From the NCBI GenBank assembly GCA_947625205.1, contig CANQNN010000012.1, positions 1 through 64,000 on the forward strand: a DNA stretch of 64,000 nt, written 5' to 3'. Below are positions 8,815 to 17,860 of this stretch, in pieces. A program made the position numbers and the translations under genes. The notes under the pieces are model-generated. The model was not told the DNA's origin. It saw only the letters and a list, made by a program, of their open reading frames with translations, and did no database searches. Origin of the DNA: an uncultured Lachnospiraceae bacterium. Its GTDB lineage: Bacteria; Bacillota; Clostridia; Lachnospirales; Lachnospiraceae. Position 1 is the stretch's first letter, and every line of letters begins with the position of its first letter.

Positions 8815-10425
8815 ATGGAATTAAAAGGGTATCAGAAAAATGTGTTAGGTGATCTGAAACATTTTTTGGATCTGCTGACTGAAAAGCAAAGCATTAAACA
8901 GGCTTATAATACATTATGGGAAGAAAAGGGTGTTTCGGTGGGAATGGAGGGAATGCAGCCTTATCATACCGTTTTGGCAGGTGTTCCTCATGTTTGCATG
9001 AAAGTTCCGACCGGAGGCGGCAAGACATTTATAGCGGCAAGTTCCATAAAAATCATTTTTGATTCCATGCCCCATATTCATCCCATGGCGGTTGCATGGC
9101 TCGTTCCGTCAGATGCGATTTTGCAGCAGACGGTCAATGCCCTGCAGGATAGCAATCACCCATATCGGATGAAAATAAATGCAGATTTTGGCAGTAGTGT
9201 CGAGGTATATACCAAAGATCAACTGTTGACAGGGCAGAATTTTAATCCGATAAGTGTCAGAGAACATTTGTCTATATTTGTATTAAGCTACGACTCATTT
9301 CGGACAGGCAAAAAAGAAGGCAGGAAAGCGTATCAGGAAAATGGATATTTGGCTGAGTTTGCCGGATTCAAAGCGGACAAGGGAACATTACTTGAAAATA
9401 CTGATGAAACAGCGCTGATACAGGTCATACGCAAATTAAATCCGGTGATTATTGTGGATGAGAGCCATCATGCCACTTCTAATTTGAGTATTGAGATGCT
9501 GCAAAATTTTAATCCTTCCTTTGTACTGGAATTAACGGCTACACCAAAAGAAGGGAGCAATATTATTTCATTTATTGATGCTAAGCAGCTGAAAAAGGAA
9601 GATATGATCAAACTTCCGGTTATTGTTTATAATAGAAAAACCCAAGAAGATGTCTTCCTTAGTGCAATCGGACTAAGGCAAAAACTCGAAAATGAAGCTG
9701 CTCAGGTAGAGGATGGGAAATATATCCGTCCTATTGTATTATTTCAGGCAGAACCGAAAAACAAGACGGTTGATCTGGTATATACGAAATACATGAAAGC
9801 ACTGATCACCTATGAGGGAATCCAACGGGTGGAGCAGTTTATGTTTCATCAGGATGCTTTTCGGGAGATCCTGCTGAATGCCATCGTTCATAAGGATTAC
9901 AGTGCTTGTAATCCGATTCAGATCAGCGTGTATGAGGATAAGATCTATATCTGGAATGATGGGGAGATGCCGGAAGGTTTGGATTCAACGGACAAGCTGT
10001 TTATGAAACATTCCTCAAAACCCTATAATCCCAAACTGGCAAATGTCTTTTTCATGAGCGGAATGATCGAAGCCTGGGGACGTGGATTTGATAAGATCAA
10101 AGAAGCCTGTGCCAGATATGATGGTCCGCTGCCGGAATATAATATAAGCAAGTCGGGAGTTATGGTGCTTTGCAGGGCGTGTGATAAATATTTGAAATTG
10201 TTAAAAGATGATAATCATCATGACCAAAATGGTTATGATGTGGTCAAGATGATTTTAGATTTTTGTAAAGAGGCAAAATCTGTACCGGAAATTATGGAAC
10301 AATTTGAATTTGCTAGTCGAACAAGCTTTAGAAGAAAATATTTAGATGTATTGGTAAAAGACGGCAGATTAAAAATGACATTGCCGGATAAGCCAAGAAG
10401 TAAAAATCAAAAATATTATTCATAA
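8815..10425 (+). CDS. Chimeric ORF: N-terminus of Type III Res helicase joined to C-terminus of AlbA_2/HATPase_c_4 ATP-binding protein
   Basis: Res part has VPTGGGKTF and VDESHH; from ~aa 319 it becomes DLVYTKYMKALITYEGIQRVE...FREILLNAIVHKDYS...IYIWNDGEMPEGL, typical of AlbA_2/HATPase regulators. Confidence 0.8.
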   Translation: MELKGYQKNVLGDLKHFLDLLTEKQSIKQAYNTLWEEKGVSVGMEGMQPYHTVLAGVPHVCMKVPTGGGKTFIAASSIKIIFDSMPHIHPMAVAWLVPSDAILQQTVNALQDSNHPYRMKINADFGSSVEVYTKDQLLTGQNFNPISVREHLSIFVLSYDSFRTGKKEGRKAYQENGYLAEFAGFKADKGTLLENTDETALIQVIRKLNPVIIVDESHHATSNLSIEMLQNFNPSFVLELTATPKEGSNIISFIDAKQLKKEDMIKLPVIVYNRKTQEDVFLSAIGLRQKLENEAAQVEDGKYIRPIVLFQAEPKNKTVDLVYTKYMKALITYEGIQRVEQFMFHQDAFREILLNAIVHKDYSACNPIQISVYEDKIYIWNDGEMPEGLDSTDKLFMKHSSKPYNPKLANVFFMSGMIEAWGRGFDKIKEACARYDGPLPEYNISKSGVMVLCRACDKYLKLLKDDNHHDQNGYDVVKMILDFCKEAKSVPEIMEQFEFASRTSFRRKYLDVLVKDGRLKMTLPDKPRSKNQKYYS

Positions 10426-10435
10426 CTGAGTTCAT

Positions 10436-10470
10436 AACCGCATCATGACCAGAATGGTTATGATGCGGTT
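10436..10470. repeat. Inverted repeat AACCGCATCAT...ATGATGCGGTT
   Basis: 11-bp perfect stem; near copy of catcatgaccaaaatggttatgatg at 10216-10240. Confidence 0.75.
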
Positions 10471-10526
10471 ATGATGAAAGCGGATGTTAAAGAAGTAGAA
10501 ATTTTTGTTATGAAAGAGGTGCCAAA

Positions 10527-10757
10527 ATGTTTAATCAAAATCAAATATACAATATTTTTAACCAGCAGCAGATACAGGCACAGCTACAGCAAATGCAGCA
10601 GCAGTACCATTATCAGCAAATATGGAAAGTGTCTGACTGTGCAAAGAAGTTAGATGATTTTCTTAAAAGTGCAGAGGATATAGATGCTCAGTATCAGCAA
10701 CTTGCTTTTGCCGAGTGCTGTGCGATATTGGGTAAACATATGCAAAGAAATATGTAA
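10527..10757 (+). CDS. Small Q-rich hypothetical protein
   Basis: MFNQNQIYNIFNQQQIQAQLQQMQQQYHYQQIWKVSDCAKKLDDFLKSAEDID; ATG after GAGGTG. Confidence 0.5.
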   Translation: MFNQNQIYNIFNQQQIQAQLQQMQQQYHYQQIWKVSDCAKKLDDFLKSAEDIDAQYQQLAFAECCAILGKHMQRNM

Positions 10758-10987
10758 ATCGGCTATGCACTGTGCAGCTAATTATGGAGCATGAAAGATG
10801 TCTTCCTAAAAAGTTGCGACATGTCACAATTTTTTGTGAAAGATATGCTGTGGGTACAATTTGGGTACACTAGTCTTGTAACTACATAAAAGAACAGCAA
10901 AACCGCAACAAATGGTACGCTTTCCGCAAACAAAACAATAGAAAAACAAGGCATACTCTGTACCCTGAAAAGAGTTGGAGTAACGTA

Positions 10988-11038
10988 CAAGAGCTAATAA
11001 ATTCCAAATTTACGGTGTTTATTGGCTCTTGTTTTGTT
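10988..11038 (+). terminator. Intrinsic terminator-like hairpin
   Basis: CAAGAGCTAATAAA...TTTATTGGCTCTTG followed by TTTTGTTG. Confidence 0.55.
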
Positions 11039-11070
11039 GAGTGGCAATTAAATGACGATAATTATGAAAA

Positions 11071-11460
11071 TTATTTTATGTATTCTCTAATTTGAAGATA
11101 AAGAATCTTCTTTTGTATAAAAAAGTTTGATCTCTCTTTTAAATCATAAATTAGTTCACTATATTTGTTATAATCGCTATATAAAAAATCTTTTATAATC
11201 GGTCCAAGTGAAAAAATAAGTAAAACAATTATAATTATTTGAGCTGCCATTATAATTGATTCTCCTATAGATGCTGCGTTACCGATTTTTTGGCAACATA
11301 AACAATGATTGGAAAGATTATTGCACCAAGTATTTTTAGCGGTTTTTTAGAGGCAGTAAATAATCACATTGAATTTGGGCTTTTTGAGCCTCTTCGATTA
11401 ATAGATCAAGTGTATTGATATTTTGAACATTTATGCTATATTTCTCAAGAATATCAATTC
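11071..11460 (-). pseudogene. Frameshifted remnant of a small membrane protein gene
   Basis: Minus strand reads ILEKYSINVQNINTLDLLIEEAQKAQIQCDYLLPLKN(shift)KKPLKILGAIIFPIIVYVAKKIGNAASIGESIIMAAQIIIIVLLIFSLGPIIKDFLYSDYNKYSELIYDLKERSNFFIQKKILYLQIREYIK; break at a short A6 run near 11342-11347. Confidence 0.55.
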
Positions 11461-11595
11461 ACTTACTATAGTGACTGAGAAAGTTGCGATGACTTATAGT
11501 ATCTTTAATACTTTTTAAACCTATATAACATTAATAGGACAAAATAAAATGTTTTTTAGCATCTGAGTTGCATCAGTGACCCCTGAAAATTATGG

Positions 11596-11624
11596 TTGGG
11601 AAACGGGTACAAATACTGTATAAT
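11596..11624 (+). promoter_or_regulatory. Sigma70-type promoter upstream of acyltransferase
   Basis: TTGGGA (11596-11601), 17-nt spacer, TATAAT (11619-11624). Confidence 0.6.
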
Positions 11625-11697
11625 AAAAATAGGTATATCAACGCGGAAGGTGACAGATAGTTGGTTTCAAAAACTTGGCGGAGGATAAAGGGTAATT

Positions 11698-12834
11698 ATG
11701 GTAAAACTGGATTCTGAATATAATGAAAACAGAAATAAGACGATTGATTATATGAAAGGAATTGCCATATTTTTAGTTGTACTGGGGCATACAAATTTTA
11801 GTCATGTACAATATATAGGATTGTTTCATATGTCAGTATTTTTCCTATGTTCAGGATATTGCTATCATGAACATCATTCTGAGAATATAAAAACGGTATG
11901 TTGTTGTATCGCTAAAAAAATAAAAGGCCTATACATTCCGTATGTATCATTTAATATGTTTTTGCTGTGCCTGCATAATTTATTTTGTAAACTCAATATT
12001 TATACCAATAACGTTGGCTTTTTAGGGGGGGGGCGTAATTCTCTACTCAACGCCGATTATGGTAAAATCAGCACATATTCAATGAATGATTTTATTTATC
12101 ACACTGTTATAACTTTGGGATTTGCCGATGGAGAACAACTCGCAGGGACTTTATGGTTTTTACGGGCGCTTTTTGAAGTATCGATTATCTATGTTTTAAC
12201 TGATTTTATTGCAAGAAAGCTTAAACGATTCCGGCATTGTTTTATATTTATAACTGCTATCATTATAATGGCTATTGGTTGTTATTTGAATTATAATAGT
12301 ATTCATATTGTAACAGGTGTAGAAGAAACGTGCCATTATTATATTTTTTTCGTAATAGGGGTATTTTTACAAAAATCAGACTTGAATAAATTAATCAAAC
12401 CGAATGTTTTTTGGGCAGTATTATCGTTTGGCGGACTTTTGGTAAGTTATTATGTCATGGCGCACGAAAAAATTTCCGCATTCACTGTACATATGCCGTG
12501 GTTTTACGTTACAAATGGGGTTTTAGGAGAAATTTTGATATTTAGTATATCAAAAATATTTATGAGGGGTAATCATACGGAATGGGTCGCCTATGTGGGA
12601 AGAAATTCACTGCATATTATGTTGTGGCATTTTCTCGCCTTTAAGATAGTATCTTTTGTATATATTAAGTTATGTGGTCTACCGCCGTATTATTTGGCGT
12701 CATTTCCGGTATTGAACGTGGATTATTTGTGGATAGCGTATACACTGGTGGGTGTTGTAGTGCCGCTTGGTGCTGCCGTGTTATCGCATGCCTTGATCAG
12801 AAAGCTTTCTATATCTCACAGTGCGGCGTTTTGA
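11698..12834 (+). CDS. Acyltransferase 3 family membrane protein
   Basis: N-terminal RNKTIDYMKGIAIFLVVLGHTNF typical of acyltransferase_3; multi-TM; contains G9 tract 12025-12033. Confidence 0.75.
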   Translation: MVKLDSEYNENRNKTIDYMKGIAIFLVVLGHTNFSHVQYIGLFHMSVFFLCSGYCYHEHHSENIKTVCCCIAKKIKGLYIPYVSFNMFLLCLHNLFCKLNIYTNNVGFLGGGRNSLLNADYGKISTYSMNDFIYHTVITLGFADGEQLAGTLWFLRALFEVSIIYVLTDFIARKLKRFRHCFIFITAIIIMAIGCYLNYNSIHIVTGVEETCHYYIFFVIGVFLQKSDLNKLIKPNVFWAVLSFGGLLVSYYVMAHEKISAFTVHMPWFYVTNGVLGEILIFSISKIFMRGNHTEWVAYVGRNSLHIMLWHFLAFKIVSFVYIKLCGLPPYYLASFPVLNVDYLWIAYTLVGVVVPLGAAVLSHALIRKLSISHSAAF

Positions 12835-12904
12835 TATGTACCTAATTTCAAGTGTAATCGGACTTTCACAAATATGTTTCAAAGTAATACATGGAGGCAA
12901 TGAA

Positions 12905-13387
12905 GTGGATATTTTGTTTAAAAACGACGATTTTATATTTTCATACAGAGTTGGCGGCATACTGATCCACAATGGAAAAATCTTATTACAGCGTCCGAAG
13001 AATGATGACTATTCTATTATTGGCGGACATGTCGCAGCGATGGAAACAAGCGCGGAAACTCTTAAGAGGGAATTCGAAGAAGAGCTTCACGCTAAGATAG
13101 CGATAGATGATCTGCTGGCGATCGGGGAGATTTATTTTTCGTGCGGCACAAGGCCGTGTCACCAGATATGTTTATATTATTATGTGCATTTGGCAGAGGA
13201 TAGTATTCCGTTAGACGGAGTTTTTCATGGATATGATGAGTTGGAGCATGAAAGGATCGATCTGGATTTCTGCTGGGTTCCGCTGGAGGAATTAAAGAAA
13301 GGCGTTAAGGTATATCCTTTGGAGTTGATACCATATATTCTTGAACCGCGGCAGGGAATTGTGCATTTCGTTTCAAAGCAGGCATGA
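12905..13387 (+). CDS. NUDIX hydrolase
   Basis: Nudix box-like GGHVAAMETSAETLKREFEEELHA; GTG at 12905 preceded by GGAGG; the longer ORF from 12821 overlaps the acyltransferase. Confidence 0.75.
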   Translation: MDILFKNDDFIFSYRVGGILIHNGKILLQRPKNDDYSIIGGHVAAMETSAETLKREFEEELHAKIAIDDLLAIGEIYFSCGTRPCHQICLYYYVHLAEDSIPLDGVFHGYDELEHERIDLDFCWVPLEELKKGVKVYPLELIPYILEPRQGIVHFVSKQA

Positions 13388-13544
13388 AGAAAGCCAGACT
13401 ATATTCATCATTATAAAAGTGATGAAATGTGTAAAGAGACGATAAAGTTTGTAACCGTTCAATTGGGGCAGGAAGTTGTAAAATAGGAACAAAATGTTTC
13501 AAAATTCCCTTTCTTTGAACGCATGTGGAAAAGCGCCAATAAAC

Positions 13545-13703
13545 GCTGACAGAATGGAAAAAGATATTTGAGGGACAGAGCGGTTACAATAGCGAGTACA
13601 TAGAGATCTTAAAAAGAATCATGTTGACAGACGAAGACGATACGCGGATAATTTATGGTAAAACAGGGAGCGGCGGTTTGAACAGTAGAAAAAGAAGGAT
13701 GTG
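13545..13703 (+). pseudogene. Fragment of class D beta-lactamase/BlaR1-type sensor domain
   Basis: Frame reads EWKKIFEGQSGYNSEYIEILKRIMLTDEDDTRIIYGKTGSGG with the YGKTG box, then ends; no N-terminal part. Confidence 0.5.
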
Positions 13704-14543
13704 ATGAGCATGGTATTTGGAAAGACGATTGAGTTATTTTGGGCGAATGGTACGGCAGACGGTATTATTACCGCAGAGCTTTCCAACTGGAACGGTAAGG
13801 GCATTAAAGTGCCCCGTACGGAAGTAGCTCTGTGTCAGAGGGAAGATGTGTGTGAACCGGGAGTTTATTTTTTGCTTTGTCAGGAAGATGACGGAACGGA
13901 TTCTGTCTATGTTGGTGAGGCGGAAAATATTAAGGACCGTTTGATGCAACATATTCATGATTACAAGAGCGGAAAAGAAAAATTCTATTGGAATACGGCG
14001 GTCATTTTTGTCGGGCGCGATTTGAACAAGGCGCTGATCCGCTATCTGGAGAACCGGCTGGTTGAGATCGCCACGGAGTGCGCCCGTTACAAGCTGCTTA
14101 CAAAGAATACATATAAAAATACGGTGATCAAGGAATCTCAGATTGCCAGCATGGAAGAATTTATTGATAACATAAAAGTTCTCATTAACGCTATGGGGTA
14201 CAAGATTCTGGAACCTGTTCCGGTGGCTACAGACAGTACAGAATATTTATTTTGTAAAAGCGGAAATTCAAACGGCAAGGGATTCATCAGCCCGGGCGGA
14301 TTTACGGTCGTCAAAGGCTCAAAGGTTTCGGAGCATCTGGCCAATTCCTTTGAATCCGGCGCAAAGTCTTATTATGACTTGCGGAAGAAACTGGAAACTG
14401 ATGGTGTTATTGCGGAGGGGATGTTCTCTAAGAACTATGAGTTCAGTGCACCGTCTGCCGCTTCATCGGTCATTCTCGGACGTTCATCCAATGGGAAGAC
14501 GGAGTGGAAGACACAGGAAGGGAAAAAACTGAGTGAGTTTTAG
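13704..14543 (+). CDS. GIY-YIG nuclease family protein with C-terminal DUF4357
   Basis: GVYFLLCQEDDGTDSVYVGEAENIKDRLMQH (GIY-YIG-like) and C-terminal GKGFISPGGFTVVKGSKVSEH...DUF4357-like. Confidence 0.75.
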   Translation: MSMVFGKTIELFWANGTADGIITAELSNWNGKGIKVPRTEVALCQREDVCEPGVYFLLCQEDDGTDSVYVGEAENIKDRLMQHIHDYKSGKEKFYWNTAVIFVGRDLNKALIRYLENRLVEIATECARYKLLTKNTYKNTVIKESQIASMEEFIDNIKVLINAMGYKILEPVPVATDSTEYLFCKSGNSNGKGFISPGGFTVVKGSKVSEHLANSFESGAKSYYDLRKKLETDGVIAEGMFSKNYEFSAPSAASSVILGRSSNGKTEWKTQEGKKLSEF

Positions 14544-14603
14544 TGATGATTTTTCTTCGGTTTTATATAGTTCTCCTTGCTTACCCTACCCTTTCCCAGC
14601 GGT

Positions 14604-15347
14604 TTAATACGGACTTTCCATGCTCTCGGCTTTGATGACTGCCTCTTCCAGCGTCATACCGTAGAAAAGACCGGCATTGAAGAAGAGGCCGGATCGTCTG
14701 TCGTCCGCAAATGCGCCTACCACAACGCCCGGAAGTGCGCTTTCCGGCGCGTTCGGAGCATGGGGACCGCCCAGATCGGTCCGACACCAGCCGGGGTCCG
14801 TGAGATTGATCATTACATTGCTGCCTTGCAGCTTGGAACCAATATCTATGGTTACTTTATCGAGAGCGGCCTTGCTGGCGGAATAGCCTGCCTGTTCGGG
14901 CTCCAGGCGGATGCCGCTGGTGGTGTTTACGATCCGGCCGAATCCTTTTTGCTCCATCCGCGGAAGAAAATGATAACAGATCATCATCGGCGCGATGGTA
15001 TTGATCAGAAAGCTTTTCTCGTAATCGTCCACGGGCGTTTCATAATATTGTGTCCGGTACGCCACCTGCATTCCGGCGTTATTGAGAACGATGTCCACAT
15101 CGATGCCCGCATCGTCAATGGCATGCAGCATTCTATCTACGGAAGCGGTATCTGTAAATTCCGCAGCTGTCGCAAATGTTTTTACGCCGAATGTTTCCAG
15201 TGTTTTTGCTGTTTGTTCACTAGCCTGTTTCGTACGGCTCTGCACGATGATGTTGCAGCCGTGCCGGGCGAGGCATTCTGCGGACAACTTTCCGATTCCT
15301 CTGGCAGCGCCGGTCACAAGCGCCCATTTTCCGTTTATATTTATCAT
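14604..15347 (-). CDS. Short-chain dehydrogenase/reductase
   Basis: Rossmann VTGAARGIGKLSAECLA, NNAGMQ, YSASKAALDK. Confidence 0.9.
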   Translation of the reverse strand: MININGKWALVTGAARGIGKLSAECLARHGCNIIVQSRTKQASEQTAKTLETFGVKTFATAAEFTDTASVDRMLHAIDDAGIDVDIVLNNAGMQVAYRTQYYETPVDDYEKSFLINTIAPMMICYHFLPRMEQKGFGRIVNTTSGIRLEPEQAGYSASKAALDKVTIDIGSKLQGSNVMINLTDPGWCRTDLGGPHAPNAPESALPGVVVGAFADDRRSGLFFNAGLFYGMTLEEAVIKAESMESPY

Positions 15348-15383
15348 GATGTTATTTCCCTTTTCTGTTTTTTACACTCATCG

Positions 15384-17114
15384 CTATACGATCTCGAATG
15401 CCAGGAATTCTCCCGGCCGGATCAAAACCTGCCCGGTCCATTCCTGTTCTGTCTGTTCCAGACGGCGGCAGACACCGGCGCAGAGGGAAACGGTATGCTT
15501 CCCATCGAGCGTTCTGACGGCGGACGCTTCTTTCAGAAGGTGAAGGGTCACTGTCTCGGGGCAGCTTCCTTCCCTGGCGTAACAATACAGAATAAAGGTA
15601 TTGTTGTCGTACAGGAAAAGAGAAACGTTTCTGCCGCTGATGAACATATTATTCGCGGACAGGACGCGACGGAACACATCTGTTACCGGCACGGGAAGAT
15701 CTGACAGCGCCGAGAACAGATCGGGCACCGCCAGCGTATACAGCTTGCCCGGACCGTAGGTATCTTCCAGAAGCAGGGAGCTGTGATAGTCTCCGGCGCC
15801 TGCGTTCACGTAAGACCAGGACGCATTGTTGCCAAACTGCAGCTCGGGGAAGGCGGTGGTAAAGTTTACGCGGTAATAGCCCGCGGGGTCATCCGTCACC
15901 TGGTATCTGTTGGCGGGGAGCTTTCTGCCGCTGAAGCGCGCGGTGGAAAAGCGTTCCCATTGATTCGGAGATACTTCGGCTACGAAGCCGGTGGTAACGA
16001 CCGCTGTTTTGCCGGACAGAAGGTGCCGCTCCAGTTTATCCAGGACGGTTTCGTCTTTCGCCGAAGCTTTGGTCAGAAGAATCGTTTCCGCATCCTGTGG
16101 AAACTCCGGCATAGGCTCTAAGGGGATACCGATCATCCCCAGATGGTCCTCCAGATGGTTTTCGCCGCAGGAGGCAAAGGGAAGATACAGCGGAACGCCC
16201 ACGGGTCTTCCCGCCCGACAGAGGATCCTGTCGATCTTCGTTAATTGGACTCCCAGAGGCGTTACCAGTTTATTTTCAAATAGATCGCCCCACTGGAACA
16301 GCGTGATCTCCTGCGGACGCGAGAATGCCGTAAGATACCCTTGCTCCAGATAGCAGTCGATGGGCCAGCAGTTGTAAGTGTCAAACCAGCCGCCCCGGTT
16401 TCTGCCCGGCGCTGCGTTTTCCATGTAGCGCATCAGCGAGTAACTCAGGTAATGCGGCAGATGCTGATCCGTGTGGGCGGTGTTTCGGGTCTCTGTTCCG
16501 GTGTAGATATAATCGAACATTTCCCGCTGCCGCATGGGATAATAGCCTGTCTCATGGTAGGATTCCCGCCAGTTCGGATATTTGATCGTAACGCGGATGC
16601 GGGGATTGATCTTTCGCGCAGGCTCCAGAATCAGATTTTTGGAGACTTCCTCCATCTTGGCGGCGCGAAAAGCTTCCCATGTCCTGTCGCCCTTCTCGCG
16701 AATGCAGTCTTCGCAGCGGCAGGAAGTAAAGAAGAAATCGTCCAGAATAAATTCATCGAAGAGTCCGGCGGTATACTCAACGATCTTTTTCAAATGTTCC
16801 CGCATAGCGGGATTGGAATAGCAGAAGGTGTGGAAAAGCCGCTGGCGCTTCCGGTCCTCTTCAGAAAGATCGGGGGTTACGGTGGTGATGCCGCCGGCGA
16901 TCTCCACACCGTGCTGTTTAAAAAAGCCGATCATCTTTTCCATCTGTTCCCGTTCCACAGTAGTATCGCCGCGGTAAGTCTCCAGATAGACTTTGTCAAC
17001 GCCCACATACTTTTCCAGATACGCCCATTCTTCACCAAGACGCTCCGGCGTCAGGCGGGAGAGAGTCTGCGCCGTGCAGTAGACTCCCAGTTTAAAATTG
17101 CTAAAATACCCCAT
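15384..17114 (-). CDS. Putative glycoside-hydrolase-like protein
   Basis: 576-aa ORF; MGYFSNFKLGVYCTAQTLSRLTPERLGEEWAYLEKYVGVDKVYLETYRG suggests a TIM-barrel hydrolase. Confidence 0.55.
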   Translation of the reverse strand: MGYFSNFKLGVYCTAQTLSRLTPERLGEEWAYLEKYVGVDKVYLETYRGDTTVEREQMEKMIGFFKQHGVEIAGGITTVTPDLSEEDRKRQRLFHTFCYSNPAMREHLKKIVEYTAGLFDEFILDDFFFTSCRCEDCIREKGDRTWEAFRAAKMEEVSKNLILEPARKINPRIRVTIKYPNWRESYHETGYYPMRQREMFDYIYTGTETRNTAHTDQHLPHYLSYSLMRYMENAAPGRNRGGWFDTYNCWPIDCYLEQGYLTAFSRPQEITLFQWGDLFENKLVTPLGVQLTKIDRILCRAGRPVGVPLYLPFASCGENHLEDHLGMIGIPLEPMPEFPQDAETILLTKASAKDETVLDKLERHLLSGKTAVVTTGFVAEVSPNQWERFSTARFSGRKLPANRYQVTDDPAGYYRVNFTTAFPELQFGNNASWSYVNAGAGDYHSSLLLEDTYGPGKLYTLAVPDLFSALSDLPVPVTDVFRRVLSANNMFISGRNVSLFLYDNNTFILYCYAREGSCPETVTLHLLKEASAVRTLDGKHTVSLCAGVCRRLEQTEQEWTGQVLIRPGEFLAFEIV

Positions 17115-17215
17115 ACTATACTCCCTTCTGTCAAACATTTGTATGATATCCTAAACATAGCATAGGCGGTATAGGTTGTCAAACAGATTGCGCAGGCATT
17201 ATGCGGTAAATGTGT

Positions 17216-17244
17216 TTGCCATTTTACAGTTGTTTGTATATAAT
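17216..17244 (+). promoter_or_regulatory. Sigma70-type promoter
   Basis: TTGCCA (17216-17221), 17-nt spacer, TATAAT (17239-17244); ~195 nt upstream of the NUDIX ATG. Confidence 0.6.
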
Positions 17245-17438
17245 AAGCTTAAGTTCGACAATAGATGTCGTAAAGCCGATATTGCGATCGCGGGAAGCGG
17301 AATTGGCGTCGGTGGTTTATAAGGCGCTTGGCAGTGAGAAGAAATAAGGACAGTAGCGTTCAAAATAGTATCGATAACAGATAAAAGATCCGTATTGGGA
17401 AGTGACTTATTACTTGGAGCCAAGAAGGGATTCGTATT

Positions 17439-17840
17439 ATGCAAACACCAAGAAAACATATCGAAGTCGTTGCCGCCATCATCACCGATCATGACCGGAT
17501 ATTTGCCACCCAGCGCGGATACGGAGAATTCAAGGATGGATGGGAATTTCCCGGCGGCAAGATGGAGGCTGGAGAGACGCCGGAGCAGGCGCTTAAGCGG
17601 GAGATCAGAGAAGAGCTGGATACTGAGATCAATGTGGGAGAGTTGTTTGATACGGTAGAGTATGATTATCCCGATTTTCATCTGACCATGCACTGCTATC
17701 TGTGTACGGTCAGGTCGGGCGAGCTGGTGTTAAAGGAACACGAGGCGGCCAAGTGGCTGACGAGAGACGCACTGGACAGTGTGGACTGGCTGCCGGCGGA
17801 TGAGGGACTGATTGCTAAGCTGCGCATACACGGCTGGTAA
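17439..17840 (+). CDS. mutT: NUDIX (deoxy)nucleoside triphosphate pyrophosphohydrolase, MutT-like
   Basis: GGKMEAGETPEQALKREIREELDTEI Nudix box. Confidence 0.85.
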   Translation: MQTPRKHIEVVAAIITDHDRIFATQRGYGEFKDGWEFPGGKMEAGETPEQALKREIREELDTEINVGELFDTVEYDYPDFHLTMHCYLCTVRSGELVLKEHEAAKWLTRDALDSVDWLPADEGLIAKLRIHGW

Positions 17841-17860
17841 TGCTGGGAGGATGCAAAGCT

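Noticed and set aside
10778-10990. 70-aa minus ORF
   Set aside because: No RBS or motif; lies in probable element-end non-coding sequence
14577-17165. Long plus-strand ORFs (14577-15704, 16341-17165)
   Set aside because: Antisense shadows of the SDR and hydrolase-like genes, which have recognisable family motifs on the minus strand; high GC third positions create spurious frames
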